DNA of 64,000 bases, taken from Conexibacter woesei DSM 14684 (GTDB lineage Bacteria; Actinomycetota; Thermoleophilia; Solirubrobacterales; Solirubrobacteraceae). Made by a program: the position numbers and the translations under genes. The stretch spans positions 4,822,001-4,886,000 of the forward strand of contig NC_013739.1 in the NCBI RefSeq assembly GCF_000025265.1, read 5' to 3'. Positions 10,117 through 18,247 of this stretch are shown one piece after another. The notes beneath the pieces were generated by a model. It did not search any database. It saw only the letters and a program-made list of their open reading frames with translations, and was not told the DNA's origin. Each line of letters begins with the position of its first letter. The stretch's first letter is position 1.

Positions 10117-10779
10117 ATGTCCACCGCCGCCCCCACTCCCCGCTCGCGCGTGACGCGCGTTCCCAAGCGCGGCGTCTACGACCGCGCCACGATCGACGCG
10201 ATCCTCGACGAGGCGCTGATCGCGCACGTCGGCTTCGCGGTCGAGCAGCAGCCGTATGTGATCCCGATGCTGCTGGCGCGTGTCGGCGACCGCGTCTACG
10301 TCCATGGCTCGACCGCCAGCCGGATGGTCCGCAAGCTCGCCGCCGGCGTGCCCGCGTGCCTGACGGTGACGCTCGCCGACGGGCTCGTGCTCGCGCGCTC
10401 GGCATTCCACCACTCGATGAACTACCGCTCGGTCGTGCTGCTCGGCGACGCCGTCCTGGTCGAGGGCGCCGACGAGCGGGCGGCGGCGCTGGAGGCGTTC
10501 ACCGAGAAGCTGCTGCCAGGTCGCTGGGACGAGATCCGCGGACCGAACGAGCAGGAGCTGAAGGCGACCCGCGTGCTCGCGATGGAGGTCAGCGAAGCGT
10601 CGGCGAAGGTCCGCACGGGCGGCCCCGTCGACGACGAGGAGGACTACGCACTCGACACGTGGGCGGGCGTGATCCCGCTCGCGCTGCGCGCCGGCGCGCC
10701 CGAGCCCGATGCGCGCCTCGCGCCGGGGATCGAGCCGTCGCAGGCCGTGCTCGACTGGGCGGCCGCGCGCGGCTGGTGA
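10117..10779 (+). CDS. Pyridoxamine 5'-phosphate oxidase-related, flavin-nucleotide-binding protein
   Basis: A 220-residue split-barrel FMN-binding protein. The N-terminus (RVTRVPKRGVYDRATIDAILDEALIAHVGF), the QQPYVIPML strand and YVHGSTASRM match the family annotated as nitroimidazole-resistance/flavin-nucleotide-binding proteins. The physiological substrate is unknown. ATG at 10117 was chosen because the conserved start follows it directly. It is divergent from the MocR regulator, which probably controls it. It is not the true PdxH, which is the next gene. Confidence 0.85.
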   Translation: MSTAAPTPRSRVTRVPKRGVYDRATIDAILDEALIAHVGFAVEQQPYVIPMLLARVGDRVYVHGSTASRMVRKLAAGVPACLTVTLADGLVLARSAFHHSMNYRSVVLLGDAVLVEGADERAAALEAFTEKLLPGRWDEIRGPNEQELKATRVLAMEVSEASAKVRTGGPVDDEEDYALDTWAGVIPLALRAGAPEPDARLAPGIEPSQAVLDWAAARGW

Positions 10780-10807
10780 GCGGCGGCCACGCCGCCGCGC
10801 CGGCGCG

Positions 10808-11416
10808 CTACGGCTGCAGCCGCGCGCGCTGCCAGCTGCCGTCGGCGGCGCGCGTGTAGGCGAAGCGGTCGTGGAGCCGGTTGGTGCGTCCCTGCCAGAA
10901 CTCGATCTCGCGTGGGATGACGCGGAAGCCGCCCCAGTGCGGCGGGCGCGGGACGGCGACGCCGGCGTAGCGCTCCTCCAGCTCGGCCCAGTGCGCCTCC
11001 AGGTCGGCGCGGTCGGCGAGCGGCTGGCTCTGCTGCGACGCCCACGCGCCGATCTGGCTGCCGCGCGGCCGCGTCGCGAAGTAGGCGTCGGACTCGGCCG
11101 CGTCGAGCCGCTCGACGTCGCCGACGACGCGCACCTGCCGTTCGAGCTGGATCCACAGGAACGCCAGCGCCGCCTGCGGGTTGGCGGCCAGCTCGCCGGC
11201 CTTGCGGCTCTCGTAGTTGGTGAAGAACTCGAAGCCGCGCGCGTCGACGCCCTTCAGCAGCACGACGCGAGCGGAGACGCGGCCGTCGGTGCCGCCGGTC
11301 GCGAGCGTCATCGCGTTGAGCTGCGGCAGCTCGGCGGCGACCGCGTCGGCGAACCAGCGCTCGAACAGCGCGATCGGGTCATCGAGCAGGTCGGATTCGG
11401 TCAGCGAGGCGTCCAT
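10808..11416 (-). CDS. pdxH: Pyridoxamine 5'-phosphate oxidase
   Basis: A 202-residue FMN enzyme oxidising pyridoxine or pyridoxamine 5'-phosphate to pyridoxal phosphate. Visible signatures include [20 protein letters not shown], the Arg/Ser-rich [12 protein letters not shown], and the C-terminal [13 protein letters not shown] with the terminal RLQP. ATG at 11416 gives the usual family length; a longer reading frame upstream is low-complexity and was rejected. It converges on the flavin-binding gene with 28 bases between them. Confidence 0.95.
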   Translation of the reverse strand: MDASLTESDLLDDPIALFERWFADAVAAELPQLNAMTLATGGTDGRVSARVVLLKGVDARGFEFFTNYESRKAGELAANPQAALAFLWIQLERQVRVVGDVERLDAAESDAYFATRPRGSQIGAWASQQSQPLADRADLEAHWAELEERYAGVAVPRPPHWGGFRVIPREIEFWQGRTNRLHDRFAYTRAADGSWQRARLQP

Positions 11417-11431
11417 CGCGCGGCATCCTGC

Positions 11432-11578
11432 CAGAGCAGCCGCCCCGCCGTCACGCGCCCCGCCGCCACACGCGCGCCCGGCCGCCACGCGCCCCGCCGC
11501 ACGCGCGTCCGCCCCGCCGCACGCGCGTCCGCCCCGCCGCCGCGCGCCCGGCCGCCGCCGCGCGCCCGGCCCGCGCCC
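11432..11578. repeat. Low-complexity GC repeat block
   Basis: The interval between pdxH and the VOC gene is nearly pure C and G. A 20-base unit (acgcgcgtccgccccgccgc) occurs twice in exact tandem at 11501-11540. Variants of cgcgcccggccgcc occur on both sides. No coding signal or terminator tail was seen. Confidence 0.7.
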
Positions 11579-11950
11579 CTACCCGCCCCCGCTGCGCGCG
11601 ACCAGCTCGACGCGCAGCCCGTCGGGATCGCGCAGGTAGCCGGCGTAGCAGCCGTGGCCGTACTGCGGCCGCGGGCCGGGCGCGCCGAGGTCGGCGCCGC
11701 CGTGTGCGACGCCAGCCGCGTGCGCCGCGTCCACCGCGACGCGGCCGCGCGCCCGCAGCGCGACGTGGCCGTAGCCGGGCGCGGGCGGCAGCCCGCGCGT
11801 GACGACCCACAGCTGCGGGTCGTCGACGTCCCACGCCAGCGCGTGCTCGCTCTCGAACATGCGCCGCGCGCCGAGCGCGAAGAAGACGGCGTCGTAGAAG
11901 TGCGCCGCGCGAGCGAGGTCGGCGACCTCGAAGCCGATGTGGTCGAACAC
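11579..11950 (-). CDS. VOC (glyoxalase/bleomycin resistance) family protein
   Basis: A 123-residue protein of two beta-alpha-beta-beta-beta modules. It begins MFDHIGFEVADLARAAHFYD, which carries the N-terminal metal-ligand His position, and ends YLRDPDGLRVELV with the C-terminal metal-binding Glu. Single-domain VOC proteins act as dimers in metal-dependent isomerisation, ring cleavage or drug sequestration; the substrate cannot be predicted. It follows rapZ by 35 bases on the same strand. Confidence 0.88.
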   Translation of the reverse strand: MFDHIGFEVADLARAAHFYDAVFFALGARRMFESEHALAWDVDDPQLWVVTRGLPPAPGYGHVALRARGRVAVDAAHAAGVAHGGADLGAPGPRPQYGHGCYAGYLRDPDGLRVELVARSGGG

Positions 11951-11985
11951 GCGGCGCGTTCTATCAGCCGCGCGCCGCGAACTCG

Positions 11986-12954
11986 CTATCTCGTCGGCCG
12001 CTCGACGTCGCGGTGGGTCAGCTCGACGAGGTAGTCGCCGTCCTCGCTGTACCGTTTCGCCAGCTGCTCGGCGATCGCGACGGACCGATGGCGGCCGCCG
12101 GTGCAGCCGATCGCGATCGAGAGATGCGACTTGCCCTCCGCGACGTACTGCGGCAGCAGGTAGTCGAGCATCGGGTAGAGGCGCTCGTAGAAGGCGTCGA
12201 GCGCGCCGTCGCGGTTGACGTAGGCAGCGACGTCGGGGTCGCGCCCGGTCAGCTGCCGCAGCTCCGGCTCGTAGTGCGGATTCGGCAGGAAGCGCACGTC
12301 GAACAGCAGGTCCGCGTCACGCGCCGGCCCGTGCTTGAAGCCGAAGCTCTGGACCGTCACGGCGAGCCGGCCGGGGGTGCGCGTCGGCAGCAGCGCGTCG
12401 GCGAGCTTGCGGCGCAGCATCGCGGCGTTCAGCCCGGTCGTCTCGATCACGACGTCGGCGCGCTCCCTGACAGGGGCGAGCAGCGCGCGCTCACGCGCGA
12501 TCCCGTCCGTGACGCTGCCGCCGGGCGCGAGCGGATGGCGGCGGCGGGTCTCCTGGTAGCGCGTCAGCAGCGTCTGCTCATCCGCTTCGAGGAACAGAAG
12601 CCTGTATGCGACCCCGGCGCGCTCCAGCTCTCCGAGGACCGCCACGAGCCCGGCGAAGTAGCTCCCGCCGCGCGCGTCGGAGACGACGGCGGCGCGCTCG
12701 ACCTTCGAGCCTTCGTGCATGAAGAGGTCGGCGAGCGACCTGATCATCTCCGGCGGCAGGTTGTCGACGCAGAAGTAGCCCTCGTCCTCGAAGGCGGCCA
12801 TCGCCGTCGACTTCCCCGCGCCGGAGAAGCCGGTGATGACCACGAGGTCGTTCAAGACGGGGCTGCGGACGCCCGCCTGCTCCTCGGTGATCTCCAGCCG
12901 ACGACCACTGCGGCGCAGACGGTCCCCGAGCCTCGTCGGCCGGGAGACGCTCAT
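11986..12954 (-). CDS. rapZ: RapZ-type nucleotide-binding protein (RNase adapter family)
   Basis: A 322-residue P-loop protein. The Walker A is GFSGAGKS near residue 50, FCVDNLPPEM follows, and the C-terminal domain has the family block SFGFKHGPARDADLLFDVRFLPNPHY and CTGGRHRSVA. In enterobacteria RapZ controls amino-sugar synthesis through small RNAs; in Gram-positives it clusters with uvrC, yvcK and whiA. Here it sits 85 bases behind uvrC, but a VOC gene follows instead of yvcK/whiA. Start choice is uncertain: ATG at 12954 gives a basic N-terminal extension of about 40 residues, and GTG at 13032 is also possible. Confidence 0.93.
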   Translation of the reverse strand: MSVSRPTRLGDRLRRSGRRLEITEEQAGVRSPVLNDLVVITGFSGAGKSTAMAAFEDEGYFCVDNLPPEMIRSLADLFMHEGSKVERAAVVSDARGGSYFAGLVAVLGELERAGVAYRLLFLEADEQTLLTRYQETRRRHPLAPGGSVTDGIARERALLAPVRERADVVIETTGLNAAMLRRKLADALLPTRTPGRLAVTVQSFGFKHGPARDADLLFDVRFLPNPHYEPELRQLTGRDPDVAAYVNRDGALDAFYERLYPMLDYLLPQYVAEGKSHLSIAIGCTGGRHRSVAIAEQLAKRYSEDGDYLVELTHRDVERPTR

Positions 12955-13039
12955 ACCGCCATGATGACGGGTCGGCCGGTCGGGCGTGTGAAGGACCCGT
13001 TGGAGCGCGTGGCGCCTGAGCGTTCCTTGCACCGGTGCA

Positions 13040-14989
13040 TCAGTGCCCCGTCTTGTTGATCTGGACGTAGAGGTCGCGCGCGACCTTCCCCGGCAGACCG
13101 GGGACGGCCTCCAGTTCCTCTCGGGTCGCGGCGAGGAACGCCTCGGGCGAGCCGAAGTGCTTGAGCAGCGCCCGCTTGCGCGCCGGGCCGACGCCCGGGA
13201 GCGAGTCCAGCACGGAGGTCGTCATCGCTCTGTCGCGGCGGATGCGGTGATGGCCGATCGCGAAGCGGTGCGCCTCGTCGCGGATCCGCTGGAGCAGCTG
13301 CAGCTCGGGCGTGTCGTGCGGGAGCACGATCGGCGCCTCGCGCCCGGGGACGAAGACCTCCTCGATCCGCTTCGCGAGCGAGACGATCGTGACGCCGCGG
13401 CGGCGGAAGCCGTCCAGCACGCGCATGCCTGCGGACAGCTGCCCCTTGCCGCCGTCGATCACGACGACGTTCGGAAGCGAGGCGAAGCTGGCGTCGTAGC
13501 CGTCGTCGAACGGCGAGCGGTCGTGCTGGCGCTCGTACTGCGCGAGGCGGCGACTCAGCACCTCCTCCATCGAGGCGAAGTCGTCGGGGACGCCCTCGAC
13601 TCCTTCGCGCAGCGTGAAGCGGCGGTAGTCGGCCTTCTTCGGCGCGCCGGCCTCGAAGACGACCATCGAGGCGACGGTGTGGGTGCCGCCGACGTGCGAG
13701 ATGTCGAAGCATTCGAGCCGCAGCGGGATCGCGTCGAGCCCGAGCGCCGCCTGGAGCCCTTCGAGTGCGTCGACGCGCTGCTGACGTCTGCGCTCGGAGC
13801 GCAGTCTCTCCTGGTCGAGCGCCAGCCTGGCGTTGCGCTCGGCCAGTTCCAGTATCCGCCGCTTGTCGCCGCGCTCGGCGGCGCGCAGCTCGACCGGACC
13901 GCCGCGGCGCTCGGCGAGCGCGGCGGCGATCGTCTGGGCCGCCTCGCCGACCTCGCGCTGCACGACGAGCAGCGGCGGGATCATCAGCGAGCTGCCGTAG
14001 TACTGGAGCAGGAACGCCTCGGCGACGGCGGGCAGGTCGTCGCCCGCCTGGTTGTCGAGGTAGAAGCCCTGGCGGTCGGAGAGGACGCCGTCGCGGATCT
14101 GGAAGACCTGCGCGTTGGCGTCGTTGCCCTCGACGGCGATCGCGATCGCGTCGAGCGTGCCGCCCGAGGCGTTCGTGACGCGCTGGCGCTCGAGCAGCGA
14201 GCGGATCGAGCGGAGGCGGTTGCGCTCGCGTGCGGCGTCCTCGAACCGCTGCTCGGCGGCGGCGTCCTTCATGTTCGCCTCGATCGCCGCCTCGATCGCA
14301 CGGTAGCGGCCGGAGAGGAAGTCGATCACGCCGTCGATCGAGGTGCGGTAGTGCTCCTTCGTGACGTAGTCGACGCAGGGCGCCTCGCAGCGCTTGATGT
14401 AGTAGTCGAGGCACGGCGAGCCGCTGCGCCGGCCCGGCGTCGGCCCGTCGCAGCTGCGGAACAAGAAGATCTTGCCGAGCAGGTCGAGCGTCTCGCGCAC
14501 CCGCTTGGCGTTCGAGTACGGCCCGAAGTACGCGCGCTCGCGGCGGTGGCGCTCGCGGGTGAAGTAGACGCGGGGGAAGTCCTCGTCGAGCGAGATGCCG
14601 ATGTAGGGATAGGACTTGTCGTCGCGCAGGCGGATGTTGAAGCGCGGCTTGTACTGCTTGATGAAGTTCTGCTCGGCGAGCAGCGCCTCCGCCTCCGTCG
14701 AGACGACGAGCGACTCGATCCGGTCGATCATCGGCAGCAGGTCGCGGCCCATCTGCGTGCTCGGGTTGGAGAAGTGCGACGCGACCCGCTTCTTGATCGA
14801 CTTCGCCTTGCCGACGTAGATGACCGTGCTCTTGGCGTTGCGGAACAGGTACACGCCCGGCTGGTCGGGCAGCGCACGCCGCTGCTCGGCGAGCCGCTGA
14901 TCGCGCTCTCTGGCAGCTTCGACCGCCGACGCACGCGCCTGCGGGTCGTCCCACCCGTTCCCGTTTCCGCTGCCCTCGGCCATCCTCAC
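13040..14989 (-). CDS. uvrC: Excinuclease ABC subunit C
   Basis: A 649-residue nucleotide-excision-repair nuclease that incises on both sides of a lesion held by UvrB. Order: GIY-YIG domain (LPDQPGVYLFRNAKSTVIYVGKA, near residue 45), cysteine-containing region, UVR motif (AEQRFEDAARERNRLRSI), RNase H-like domain (CFDISHVGGTHTVASMVVFEAG, VVIDGGKGQLSA) and helix-hairpin-helix tail (LDSLPGVGPARKRALLKHFG). GTG at 14989 and ATG at 14983 are both possible starts. rapZ follows on the same strand. Confidence 0.97.
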   Translation of the reverse strand: MRMAEGSGNGNGWDDPQARASAVEAARERDQRLAEQRRALPDQPGVYLFRNAKSTVIYVGKAKSIKKRVASHFSNPSTQMGRDLLPMIDRIESLVVSTEAEALLAEQNFIKQYKPRFNIRLRDDKSYPYIGISLDEDFPRVYFTRERHRRERAYFGPYSNAKRVRETLDLLGKIFLFRSCDGPTPGRRSGSPCLDYYIKRCEAPCVDYVTKEHYRTSIDGVIDFLSGRYRAIEAAIEANMKDAAAEQRFEDAARERNRLRSIRSLLERQRVTNASGGTLDAIAIAVEGNDANAQVFQIRDGVLSDRQGFYLDNQAGDDLPAVAEAFLLQYYGSSLMIPPLLVVQREVGEAAQTIAAALAERRGGPVELRAAERGDKRRILELAERNARLALDQERLRSERRRQQRVDALEGLQAALGLDAIPLRLECFDISHVGGTHTVASMVVFEAGAPKKADYRRFTLREGVEGVPDDFASMEEVLSRRLAQYERQHDRSPFDDGYDASFASLPNVVVIDGGKGQLSAGMRVLDGFRRRGVTIVSLAKRIEEVFVPGREAPIVLPHDTPELQLLQRIRDEAHRFAIGHHRIRRDRAMTTSVLDSLPGVGPARKRALLKHFGSPEAFLAATREELEAVPGLPGKVARDLYVQINKTGH

Positions 14990-15105
14990 ATCGAGGATAG
15001 GTGAGACCTCGACACCCGGCCCGTCGGCCGGGACGATGCCCGCGCGCCGCGTACGGCGCCCGCTGGCACGGCGCGGCTGTGATCAGCAGCCGCGACGTGG
15101 AGCGC

Positions 15106-15264
15106 TCAGCGGACGCCGTCGCGACGGCGGGCGTGACGAGCAGCGCGCCTGCGCCGGCGCTCGTCGCGTACCTCCCGCCACTCCTGACGCTCGGCGCGCC
15201 ATTCGTCGAGATCCACCAGCGCCAGTTTCACGCTTGAACGTACTCGGGATCTCATGTGTTCCAT
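15106..15264 (-). CDS. Small basic protein, unknown
   Basis: A 52-residue reading frame preceded by a clear AGGAG seven bases before ATG 15264. It starts MEHMRSRVRSSVKLALVDLDEWRAE and ends in an arginine-rich tail, so it is strongly basic and probably helical. Codon choice is less biased than in neighbours. It lies downstream of the TadG-VanY-SLT gene on the same strand. No family is recognised. The ribosome binding site is the best evidence that it is real. Confidence 0.45.
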   Translation of the reverse strand: MEHMRSRVRSSVKLALVDLDEWRAERQEWREVRDERRRRRAARHARRRDGVR

Positions 15265-15278
15265 GCTAGATCTCCTGT

Positions 15279-15392
15279 CTACCGCAAATAGTGTGTAACG
15301 GCCGTCGCTGTCCAGATCACGAAGGCGATCGCGCCGCCACCGAACACCCCGTCGAGCGTGAGCCGCGAGACGTCGTCCGGTGGGCGAGGCGC
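15279..15392 (-). other. In-frame extension past the VanY-SLT stop: membrane-like peptide
   Basis: Directly after the TGA of the upstream gene the same frame stays open for 37 codons to a TAG at 15281-15279. It reads through DDVSRLTLDGVFGGGAIAFV and ends THYLR. The segment has strong GC3 coding bias and a hydrophobic stretch, unlike the other frames. A GTG inside could start a peptide of about 22 residues. It may be a small membrane peptide gene, a readthrough tail or a remnant. Confidence 0.3.
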
Positions 15393-16739
15393 TCATCTGA
15401 CGAGCCGGACCTCGAAGCCGCCGCCCAGCCCGGCCGTGTCGCCAGCACCGCGCAGCAGGCCGAGGATGCGCGCGACGTACGCCTGCGTCTCCGGATAGGG
15501 CGGGATGCACCCGCAGCCGGACACCGCGCCGGGGCCGGCGTTGTAGGCCGCGAGCGCGAGCGGCACGGTGCCGAATTGGCGCAGCAGGTCGCGCATCATG
15601 CGCGCCTGCGCGTCGATCGCGCTGGGCGCGTCGAACGGGTCGGACAACCCGTACGCCTGCGCTGTCCCGGGCATGAACTGCGCGATCCCCTGCGCGCCCG
15701 CGGTCGAGACGGCGAAGGGGTTGAATCCGCTCTCCGCGTAGAGCTGCGCCGCCAGCAGCGCCGCCGACACGTTCCAGCGCTGCGATGCCCGCGCGATATC
15801 GGGCGCGTACCGCGCCGGCACGAACGACGGCATCGTCGCGCGCCCGTCGCCGCCGAAGCCGACCGAGGTGCTGCCCGCGTTGAGCGTGAACCCGTAGTGC
15901 CAGGGTTCCCAGGCCATCCGTCTGACGAAGTGAAAGCGCGGCGCGTTCGCCGCCAGCCAGCCGTACGCGCTCTCCGGGCCGAGGTCCAGCTCGGTGCCGA
16001 GCCGGTGGAGCGATCTCCCGGGCGGAGCGACCCATCTGGGGTCAGGATTCGCGGCGAAGAGGCGCGCCTGCTCGGCCGAGCTGCGCCACCCGCTGGCGAC
16101 GATCAGCGTGATCCCGTCGGCGGCGGCAGCGGCGGCGAGCCGGTCGAACGCCACCGCCACGTCCGGCCGCATCGGCCGGCCCTGCCGGTACGCGAGCGGC
16201 CCGGAGTAGTCGCCGGGCCCGGCCGCGAGCGCGTCGGCCGACGCGGTCGGCGCGAGCTCTGCCTCGGCGAGCGCGTCGACCGCCGCGCTGCGCTGCTCGC
16301 CGCCGACTTCGACGACCGCGCGGTCGCGGACGGTGACGCGGATGCGCGTCGGTGCGAACGTGCTGCCGTCCGGGAAGCCGACCTCGATCGCCTCGGCACC
16401 GTTCGCGCGAGCGGTCGCCAGCGCGCGGGCGCGACCGCGCTCGAGGTACGCCGCGCGGGTGAGGTGCAGCGGATTGGGCCGTCCGCCGAACCACGCTGGG
16501 ACGAACAGCCGGTGGTAGCTCGCGCGCATCGCCCGCGCGCCGCCGAGGGCGGCCAGGTCCGCAGCCCGCTGGTTGCGGCCTCTGTCCCCGAGCCCGCTCG
16601 CGATCCCGCCGATCATCACGGCGGCCAGCAGCACCACCGCGATCGCCGCGACGATCACGAGCAGGGCTTGTCCGTCCTCCCCGCGCCCCTGCGGTGCGCC
16701 GGGCGCGGACGGCGTCGTCGCCGGACGGCCGTCGGTCAT
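15393..16739 (-). CDS. TadG-like membrane anchor fused to VanY D,D-carboxypeptidase and SLT lytic transglycosylase
   Basis: A 448-residue trifunctional-looking wall enzyme. Residues about 20-60 are a TadG-like segment (DGQALLVIVAAIAVVLLAAV, then RNQRAADLAALGGARAM). Residues about 165-290 form a VanY-type zinc carboxypeptidase with SLHRLGTELDLG and EPWHYGF supplying His, Asp, Glu and His. Residues about 310-440 form an SLT domain with the catalytic Glu in YAESGFNP, AQGIAQFMPGTA and AYNAGPG. All key residues of both hydrolases are intact. It would be exported and tethered, trimming and cutting peptidoglycan. ATG at 16739 overlaps the upstream stop. Co-transcribed with two TadE-like genes. Confidence 0.88.
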   Translation of the reverse strand: MTDGRPATTPSAPGAPQGRGEDGQALLVIVAAIAVVLLAAVMIGGIASGLGDRGRNQRAADLAALGGARAMRASYHRLFVPAWFGGRPNPLHLTRAAYLERGRARALATARANGAEAIEVGFPDGSTFAPTRIRVTVRDRAVVEVGGEQRSAAVDALAEAELAPTASADALAAGPGDYSGPLAYRQGRPMRPDVAVAFDRLAAAAAADGITLIVASGWRSSAEQARLFAANPDPRWVAPPGRSLHRLGTELDLGPESAYGWLAANAPRFHFVRRMAWEPWHYGFTLNAGSTSVGFGGDGRATMPSFVPARYAPDIARASQRWNVSAALLAAQLYAESGFNPFAVSTAGAQGIAQFMPGTAQAYGLSDPFDAPSAIDAQARMMRDLLRQFGTVPLALAAYNAGPGAVSGCGCIPPYPETQAYVARILGLLRGAGDTAGLGGGFEVRLVR

Positions 16740-17443
16740 CGGAGACTGCCCGCCTCGTAGAGCCGGGCGACGGCGTCGACGGCGACCGCGGGGGCACGCA
16801 GGCCGGCGGTCGCCGCGCGCGCGGCGATGCGCGCGGGAGCGTCCATCGCGACGACCGGCCGCCGCAGCTCCTCGATGCTCCCCAGCACCAGCTCGGCGAG
16901 TGCCGTCGGCGTCTCGGCGTCGCGCACGACGACGATCGCGTCGCACCACCCGAGCACCCGGTCGATCGCGGCCGTGCGCGCGAACGGGACCGCGAGCACA
17001 GCAGGCGCGGCGACCGCACCTGCCGCTCGGCCCAGCGCGCGGCTGGCCCCGGCGAGGGTGCCGGCGGCGTCGGAACGTCCGCCGGCGGACCGACCGGCGT
17101 CGACGTCGCCCGCCGCGCCCGCCGGCGGCTCGGCCGTGAGCCAGACGACGCGGCCGACCGCTGTGGCATGTTCGCCGCGCTGGCGCAGCCGCACGACGGC
17201 GCGACGCGCCCCGGGCGCGAGCGAAGCCGGGGCGGGTGCGCCGGTGCCGACGGCGCAGGCGAGCGAGAACGGCGTGCTGCACGCAGCGGCGAGCGCGAGC
17301 GCCACCGACGCCGCGGCGGCCTGCGCTCGTGCCGGCGAGCAGAGGACGGCCACCTGCGGCCGGCCGGTGAGCGGTGTGGTCGCCGCCGGCCGCGCAGGTG
17401 CCGCCACGAACAGCCCGCGGGCGTGTGCGAGCGCGCCGCTCAT
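16736..17443 (-). CDS. Unknown protein of the TadE/TadG cluster
   Basis: A 235-residue Ala-rich protein with no family I can name. The middle (CDAIVVVRDAETPTALAELVLGS) alternates strands and helices like a MinD/TadZ-type fold, but no Walker A motif is present, so it could be a degenerate ATPase-like partner. Its ATG at 17443 overlaps the stop of the TadE-like gene, and its stop overlaps the TadG-VanY-SLT start. This makes four coupled genes and suggests a shared role at the envelope. Confidence 0.7.
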   Translation of the reverse strand: MSGALAHARGLFVAAPARPAATTPLTGRPQVAVLCSPARAQAAAASVALALAAACSTPFSLACAVGTGAPAPASLAPGARRAVVRLRQRGEHATAVGRVVWLTAEPPAGAAGDVDAGRSAGGRSDAAGTLAGASRALGRAAGAVAAPAVLAVPFARTAAIDRVLGWCDAIVVVRDAETPTALAELVLGSIEELRRPVVAMDAPARIAARAATAGLRAPAVAVDAVARLYEAGSLR

Positions 17444-17808
17444 CTCTCCGTCCCCGCGTCTGCGCTCGCGCTCGCCCGGAGGCGATCGCCGAGCCCCGGC
17501 AGCAGCGATCGCGGCGTGAGGCGCACGTGCACGCGCGTGCCCCTGACGGTCACCTCGAGACGGTCGCGCGCCCAGCCCGGCAGCGCTCTGCGCGCAGCCG
17601 CGGCGGCGTCCCTTCCCTGCGCCAACGCGATGGCGCCGCTGAGCGCGGCGTGGTCGGCCAGCTCGTCCGCAGCGCCGGCCGCCAGCGCCTGCAGGATCCC
17701 GAGCGCGACCGCGACGACGATCGGCAGCAGCGCTACGAACTCGACGGCCGCCTGACCCGACGCGTCCCGCCACCGCGGCATGTCGCCGCCGACCGCCCGC
17801 ACCGTCAC
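17440..17808 (-). CDS. TadE-like pilus/secretion protein 1
   Basis: A 122-residue protein with the TadE signature ASGQAAVEFVALLPIVVAVAL (Glu at +5 after Gly-Gln) and one transmembrane helix, followed by a small exported domain. TadE-like proteins are minor pseudopilins of tight-adherence (Flp) systems processed by a prepilin peptidase. GTG at 17808 overlaps the upstream stop as GTGA and has GAGG upstream; ATG at 17781 is an alternative. The ATPase and platform genes (tadA, tadB, tadC) are absent from the window. Confidence 0.82.
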   Translation of the reverse strand: MTVRAVGGDMPRWRDASGQAAVEFVALLPIVVAVALGILQALAAGAADELADHAALSGAIALAQGRDAAAAARRALPGWARDRLEVTVRGTRVHVRLTPRSLLPGLGDRLRASASADAGTER

Positions 17809-18146
17809 TGCTGCGCCTCGAAGCGGGCCCGCGTGGTCACCGATCCGAGCGCGCCGCCGCCGACGACGGCGGGGACGCGGACGACGAGCGCGATCGACCC
17901 GTCGCGTTCGCGCCGGACCGCGAGCCCACGCTCGAAGCGTCCCGGGAGGACGCCGCGCGCGGCGCGCAGCGGGTCGGCGCCGAGTGCCTCGGCGCGCGCC
18001 GCCGCGCGCGCCGCGCCACCGCCCAGCCACATCGCCGAGCCGGCGAGCGCGGCCTGCCACAGCAGCACGACGACCAGGCCGACGAGCGGGAGGAGGGCGA
18101 CCAGCTCGACGGACGCCTGGCCGTCGTCGGAGCGGAGGGAGGGCAT
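17805..18146 (-). CDS. TadE-like pilus/secretion protein 2
   Basis: A 113-residue protein starting MPSLRSDDGQASVELVALLP, again with the prepilin-like Gly-Gln and Glu at +5, then one transmembrane helix and a short extracytoplasmic part. It is the first gene of the four-gene coupled cluster. A GGAGGG ribosome binding site lies 9 bases before ATG 18146. The two TadE-like proteins share the anchor and differ in the exported part. Confidence 0.85.
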   Translation of the reverse strand: MPSLRSDDGQASVELVALLPLVGLVVVLLWQAALAGSAMWLGGGAARAAARAEALGADPLRAARGVLPGRFERGLAVRRERDGSIALVVRVPAVVGGGALGSVTTRARFEAQQ

Positions 18147-18247
18147 GCGGCGGACCCTCCCAAGCGCTCCTGCGACGGGGCTACGCGCAGGTGTGCCGAA
18201 TCAGCGACGAAGTGGCGAGGACGCGGCCGCTCGTGCGCGGAGACGGC

